The notes under the pieces are model-generated. The model had not been told where the DNA came from, made no database searches, and worked only from the letters and a program-made list of their open reading frames with translations. Both the position numbers and the translations under genes were made by a program. Positions 41,804 to 45,344 of a stretch of DNA of 45,344 bases are shown piece after piece. The stretch is from contig CAZAEQ010000035.1 of NCBI GenBank assembly GCA_964484185.1, positions 1 to 45,344 on the forward strand, in the 5' to 3' direction. The stretch comes from F1-120-MAGs238 sp964484185 (lineage in GTDB: Bacteria; Planctomycetota; Phycisphaerae; Phycisphaerales; UBA1924). Position 1 is the stretch's first letter. The number at the start of each line of letters is the position of its first letter.

Positions 41804-42496
41804 TCACTGGCCTGATGGTCCATGCAAGCGCGACGAATCGATCACCTTTTCATCGTAGAACAATTCGGCAATCGCGGCCCCAACAAGCTCAGCCAGCGCC
41901 TGTTCAGCTTTCTGCACATCTCCCATGGTCTTGGGCACTGCCGACGATTTCGCGGCGGGCAACACTGCCAGTTTGTATCCAACCTTCTCCTCAGGCCACA
42001 GTTTCTTGTCAGTCACAGCGTCAATGACCTTCACTCGCAACGTTGCGCCGGGTGAATACGTCTGCCCATCTGGCGATAGATAGAACGAATCGACCGCGAC
42101 CCAGATCACAACATCGGCCTTGGCGCCACGCCCAATGAGCGTGACATTCATCGGTTCACCGGGCTTTTCCTGGGCCGCAACAGTCTGTGCTGCTTTTGAA
42201 TCCACCATGTTGGCCATGACTTTGGCCGTCAATAGTCTGACCGTCGCTTCCGAACCAATTGACTGCTTCAACGCACGCCTGGGCAGCTTGTTATCTCGAT
42301 CGTCGATAAACACGACGCCAATCGCGGTCTTGGGCAACTCGTACACTTTGGGCACTTTCGGCGGCGGGGAAAGCAGAATTCCGATGGGGGCAACGATGTT
42401 GCAGCCTGAAATCGTGCCGCAGAACGGTAAAGCTAACGCGCTCACGGCAAACATGCCAAAGTGGGGGCGGTTGGTATTGAAGCGTGTATTCATCAT
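41804..42496 (-). CDS. Lipoprotein, unknown function (cluster gene 3)
   Basis: A 230-residue predicted lipoprotein. The lipobox is TISGC, with the lipidated Cys at residue 32, after the hydrophobic stretch FAVSALALPFCG. The rest is a single alpha/beta domain: ELPKTAIGVVFIDDRDNKLPR, ADVVIWVAVDSFYLSPDGQTYSPGATLRVKVID, then KLWPEEKVGYKL. The last 45 residues are helical (KAEQALAELVGAAIAELFYDEK). I do not recognise a family. The domain order (hydrophobic strand, polar loop, conserved VKVID) is similar to the neighbouring lipoprotein, which suggests a pair. Two adjacent ATGs at 42496 and 42493 share an AGGAAC ribosome binding site. Confidence 0.72.
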   Translation of the reverse strand: MMNTRFNTNRPHFGMFAVSALALPFCGTISGCNIVAPIGILLSPPPKVPKVYELPKTAIGVVFIDDRDNKLPRRALKQSIGSEATVRLLTAKVMANMVDSKAAQTVAAQEKPGEPMNVTLIGRGAKADVVIWVAVDSFYLSPDGQTYSPGATLRVKVIDAVTDKKLWPEEKVGYKLAVLPAAKSSAVPKTMGDVQKAEQALAELVGAAIAELFYDEKVIDSSRLHGPSGQ

Positions 42497-42529
42497 GTTC
42501 CTGTAATCGCAGACTGCGGCTTGCAGATA

Positions 42530-43183
42530 TCAATACTTGGGCTCATTGGCCTCTTCGTGCTTGTAGAATGGCCACGCCGAGCGATCGACAAATCGTTTGA
42601 GCAATACGCTGGCTACATCCTGACCGCTCATTTGATTGGGTCCCTGTCCCGGTGAATCGGGGAAGGTCACGCTGATCGGACGTTGATACGCGAACTCGTC
42701 TGGAGCCTCGCTGTCAGCTTCAATCACCGCGACGATACCAGACACCGCGCCATCCCACGTCCACGAATTTCCCGGCTCATGCAGGCGGAACTCGCGTAAT
42801 TCAATGTACACAATGCGCTCGACCTTCAGTTCCTTCGCCAACTCGCCCAGCGGCTTGGTTGCCCATTGTGGTCGGTTGTACAAGAACGACAGGAGTTCAG
42901 TTGAATCCGAGTGACTCTTAGCCGCACCATTCTTCGATAGCCGCTCGTTCACTCGCGCAGTAATCTGTTCAACGACGGTCGGGAACTCGCTCTGAATTCG
43001 CCGATCCGCATTGACAACCACCGCGACCGACTTGCCCTTCAGCCCTTCGTACTCAGTCTCAACCTCGTGCGAACCTTCTCGTCGTTCCAACTCTGCAAGC
43101 CCAAAGGCGTAGCACCCGGGCAATATAGCTGCCGCAGCGCTGCAACCACACACAATCAGCAGATTTCGAATCGTTCTTGACAT
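42530..43183 (-). CDS. Lipoprotein, unknown function (cluster gene 2)
   Basis: A 217-residue predicted lipoprotein. Signal peptide MSRTIRNLLIVCGCSAAAA and lipobox ILPGC place the lipid on Cys24. The mature part begins YAFGLAELERREGS and has a Val-rich strand (GKSVAVVVNADRRIQSEF), a helical region (VVEQITARVNERLSKNGAA), YLELREFRLHEPGNSWTWDG-like strands and a helical end (VASVLLKRFVDRSAWPFYKHEE). The plan recalls the other lipoprotein in this cluster. The ATG at 43183 has GGAG ten bases upstream; an in-frame start at 43276 overlaps the DUF2752 gene and lacks a signal. Function is unknown. Confidence 0.75.
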   Translation of the reverse strand: MSRTIRNLLIVCGCSAAAAILPGCYAFGLAELERREGSHEVETEYEGLKGKSVAVVVNADRRIQSEFPTVVEQITARVNERLSKNGAAKSHSDSTELLSFLYNRPQWATKPLGELAKELKVERIVYIELREFRLHEPGNSWTWDGAVSGIVAVIEADSEAPDEFAYQRPISVTFPDSPGQGPNQMSGQDVASVLLKRFVDRSAWPFYKHEEANEPKY

Positions 43184-43212
43184 CGTTAAACAACTCCAAA
43201 TCGTCTCAGCCT

Positions 43213-43686
43213 TCAGGTCGGCCATGTCACGATTTTGTACACCCACGCAGCCAGCAAAAGCCCCAGGAACGGCCACATGATCCTACCCGTGAAAAGCTTG
43301 CCGCACAGCCACCCCATGCGAGAGCCGAATATCGCCCCATGCGCTCCGATCCACGCCGCAGAAGCTGTAACCAGCGCTAACAACGCCCCCATTGGCTGTG
43401 TCACAAAGCTCTGTACCACATGTCCCCGCGCCATGTGCGCAAACGCGGTGGTCATGCTGCACGTCATGCACGGCTTGCCAAACGCCTGAACCCACCCGCA
43501 CGGTGGCATCCCCATTTGTCTATGTGTACCAAACCCATCGGGTGACGGTTGCAGGATAAACGCAACGACAAGGACCGCCAGACACGCCAGCGAAATCAGC
43601 GCAGCGACAACCCGCTCCTTTTTCGATGCACGCAGTGGCGGCACTTGGCTAATCAGGTTAAAAGTGGGGGCACCCACAACGCTCAT
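43213..43686 (-). CDS. DUF2752 membrane protein
   Basis: A 157-residue membrane protein with three hydrophobic helices: VVAALISLACLAVLVVAFIL, GALLALVTASAAWIGAHGAI and IMWPFLGLLLAAWVYKIV. The core between the first two, PPCGWVQAFGKPCMTCSMTTAFAHMARGHVVQSFVTQP, has the cysteine pair and MTTA-helix pattern typical of DUF2752, where it usually reads CPGCGxTRA. The function of DUF2752 is not known. It heads the minus-strand cluster with two lipoproteins, the glycosyltransferase-like gene and the phosphatase. A 29-base gap separates it from the next gene. Confidence 0.88.
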   Translation of the reverse strand: MSVVGAPTFNLISQVPPLRASKKERVVAALISLACLAVLVVAFILQPSPDGFGTHRQMGMPPCGWVQAFGKPCMTCSMTTAFAHMARGHVVQSFVTQPMGALLALVTASAAWIGAHGAIFGSRMGWLCGKLFTGRIMWPFLGLLLAAWVYKIVTWPT

Positions 43687-43743
43687 GCCCAGAGGATATC
43701 CGCACTTATGCTCAGTGCGATTGGCTCAAGGCGTCAGGCCGTG

Positions 43744-45344
43744 TCAGGCAACGATTCGGAGGCTGGCCCGGCCTTCATCCCCTCGATCGACATACATGAG
43801 CGATTCTCCGACTTTCATCCATGTCAGTCTTCCCGAAATTTCGCCCCGCCGCAAGTGATCCACCAGGGTGTGAAGGTCGCGTACAGACCCAGCTCGCTTG
43901 AACGCATTCACCACCAGCACGGCTCGCAGACCGATGCGGTCGGTCGGCTGGAGCAGGCTATGAATATCTGCTGAGGGCATTGACTCATCTACTTCCCCAT
44001 CTGCATCCGCTCCGCTCTTCACCGCAGTAGGGCTGAATTGTCTAAGCAATCGCATCAATCGCCGCTGCAATTTTGCATGTGGACCGCAAACCACAAATCG
44101 ATCATCCCCAAGATGCCCCAGGAAAATCTGCGAATCACCCTTCTGAACAATCGCTCGCAGCATTCCAACGACTCGCGTCAAAAGCCTGTCACCCATGTCG
44201 TAGCCGTACGCGCCGTTGTAATCAGAAAGCCCCTGAATATCGACCACTGCCGCGTCAGTGTCCTCAATCGAACCTGCCTGGGCGCCCTGATTTCGCAAGA
44301 TTGCGTCACGCAGATGTTCATCGCACCTTGCCCGACCTGGCAGACCTGTGAGCGATGTCATGCGACTTGATGTGTCGTGGCAAACCTCTGCTGCGGCCTG
44401 AAGTAGATCTCGAACGGTCAGCACTCCGACGACGTTGTCCGAATCACATATGACCAGCGGCTGACTCGCAGATGATTCCGGTCGCGCAGCGGCGATTCCC
44501 ATCGCTTCAGACACGGTTGTATTTGCCGGAATGACAATTGAATCTCCAGACACGATGAATGCCACCGGCTGTGTCGCTCGACGGTCAAGCGATGCTCGCA
44601 TGATGGTCTCTCTCGAGCACCAGCCAACAACCCGAGAACCGTTCAAGGTGACCACGCCCGGGATTGATCGATCGAGACCCAGGTCCAAAGCGATGTCCTG
44701 CACTCGCTTCTGCGAATCTACTTTCACAGCTGTCCGCGAGTATCGTCGCACTGATTTTTGTCGCGGATCAGCAAATCTCGCAAGGTCTGCAATCGACCAT
44801 CGCTCGCGAAGTTTGGTTGCAATCCCGGCATCGAGCGTCTGCTCGCGAGATCCAGGTCTCCCAAGATAGAAGCCTTGCCCAAAGGTCACGCCGATATCAA
44901 TCAGTACGCTCAGTTCTTCTTCGCGCTCAATGCCCTCAGCGATGAGCTTTGCTCCGGTCAATCGGGTGTAATGCTGCAGGAATCGCACGAGATTCTGACG
45001 GGCGCGATCTTTGTCAATATCTTGAATCAGCGCGCGATTCAATTTCAGCCACTGTGGCCTCAATGCCATAATTCGATTGAGTCCGCTGGCCCCCGCACCG
45101 ACATCATCAATCGCTATCTGAAATCCCTGTTCCTTGAGAATCGCCACCTGTGTCTCAAGTCCTTCTACATACTGCTCACCCGATTCCTCAGTGATTTCAA
45201 GCACCACACGATCCGGTGTAAGTCCGGCGATGCCCTCCACACACTTAAGAATCTCGCCAGCGAATCGCTTGTCCGCAAAGACGGCTGGCGCGGTATTCAG
45301 GAATAGTTGCACGCCCGCGGGCCAGCCCTTGGCCGTGGGGATGT
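43744..45344 (-). CDS. EAL-CBS-GGDEF c-di-GMP signalling protein (5' end outside window)
   Basis: The reading frame continues without a stop to the window edge, so the N-terminus is missing; at least 533 codons are present. The EAL phosphodiesterase domain shows EITEES, DDVGAGASGLN, LKLNRALI, AEGIE and GQGFYLGRP, so most metal and catalytic residues are kept; the ELLxR motif must lie outside. Two CBS-like modules follow (PGVVTLNGSRVVGWCSRETIM; PLVICDSDNVVGVLTVRDLL). The final GGDEF domain has LTGLPGR, but the signature reads LGDDRF instead of GGDEF, so cyclase activity is unlikely. The output may be c-di-GMP hydrolysis or binding, tuned by a CBS ligand. Confidence 0.87.
   Translation of the reverse strand, partial: IPTAKGWPAGVQLFLNTAPAVFADKRFAGEILKCVEGIAGLTPDRVVLEITEESGEQYVEGLETQVAILKEQGFQIAIDDVGAGASGLNRIMALRPQWLKLNRALIQDIDKDRARQNLVRFLQHYTRLTGAKLIAEGIEREEELSVLIDIGVTFGQGFYLGRPGSREQTLDAGIATKLRERWSIADLARFADPRQKSVRRYSRTAVKVDSQKRVQDIALDLGLDRSIPGVVTLNGSRVVGWCSRETIMRASLDRRATQPVAFIVSGDSIVIPANTTVSEAMGIAAARPESSASQPLVICDSDNVVGVLTVRDLLQAAAEVCHDTSSRMTSLTGLPGRARCDEHLRDAILRNQGAQAGSIEDTDAAVVDIQGLSDYNGAYGYDMGDRLLTRVVGMLRAIVQKGDSQIFLGHLGDDRFVVCGPHAKLQRRLMRLLRQFSPTAVKSGADADGEVDESMPSADIHSLLQPTDRIGLRAVLVVNAFKRAGSVRDLHTLVDHLRRGEISGRLTWMKVGESLMYVDRGDEGRASLRIVA

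Overview
The window looks like chromosomal DNA of a planctomycete, most probably of class Phycisphaerae. This is inferred from protein style and has not been searched. The pointers are: a short PEP-CTERM-like sorting tail (VPTPG, hydrophobic stretch, RRRR) on a secreted DUF4394 protein; several small membrane proteins ending in a CPxCGYxxxG...CPECG zinc ribbon; a DUF4139 protein; tail-fibre-like secreted paralogs; and phosphate permeases with very large extra-membrane insertions. Coding density is normal and both strands are used. No phage, integrase, transposase or CRISPR array is visible.

Layout. 1-6.3 kb: a secreted thioredoxin-fold (TlpA-like) protein, an orphan membrane protein, an alpha/beta hydrolase, a field of unlike hairpins (3.8-4.1 kb), a eukaryotic-type UDP-sugar pyrophosphorylase and ribulose-phosphate 3-epimerase. 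6.3-13.3 kb: a zinc-ribbon membrane protein, a divergent NRAMP-like transporter, two tandem secreted paralogs, an AI-2E-type permease with a cytoplasmic C-terminal domain, and tRNA-Val(CAC). 13.4-19.3 kb: a small multi-drug export family protein, a methyltransferase, then UDP-glucose dehydrogenase, a membrane protein and asparagine synthase, which look co-transcribed. 19.3-23.9 kb: the DUF4394 protein, an ECF sigma factor overlapping its RskA-like anti-sigma partner, VOC and DoxX-like proteins, and a fibronectin-III-like protein. 24.1-26.35 kb: a 21-bp-period tandem array, then a tandem family of zinc-ribbon membrane proteins that includes a truncated copy with a 77-bp perfect duplication, then a second hairpin element arranged as a large inverted repeat.

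26.4-36 kb: a DUF4139 protein diverges from a complete phosphate-uptake operon, pstS-pstC-pstA-pstB. An 11-bp-period triple direct repeat, a Pho-box-like candidate, lies upstream of pstS, and a hairpin lies between pstS and pstC. No phoU, phoR or phoB is seen here. 36-40.7 kb: sucA and sucB (2-oxoglutarate dehydrogenase E1 and E2). The sucB reading frame runs past its expected end into the antisense of the convergent phosphatase gene, and one missing T explains this. 40.2-43.7 kb: a minus-strand cluster of a DUF2752 membrane protein, two lipoproteins, a glycosyltransferase-like protein and a low-molecular-weight protein tyrosine phosphatase, with tight or overlapping junctions that suggest one operon. 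43.7 kb to the end: an EAL-CBS-degenerate-GGDEF signalling protein cut by the window edge.

Most genes are housekeeping or lineage-typical. The strongest candidates for something undescribed are the 21-bp array at 24.1 kb, whose 11-nt core is invariant while its linkers recur in four types, and the oversized periplasmic modules of PstC and PstA. I did not find a clear new defence or mobile system.
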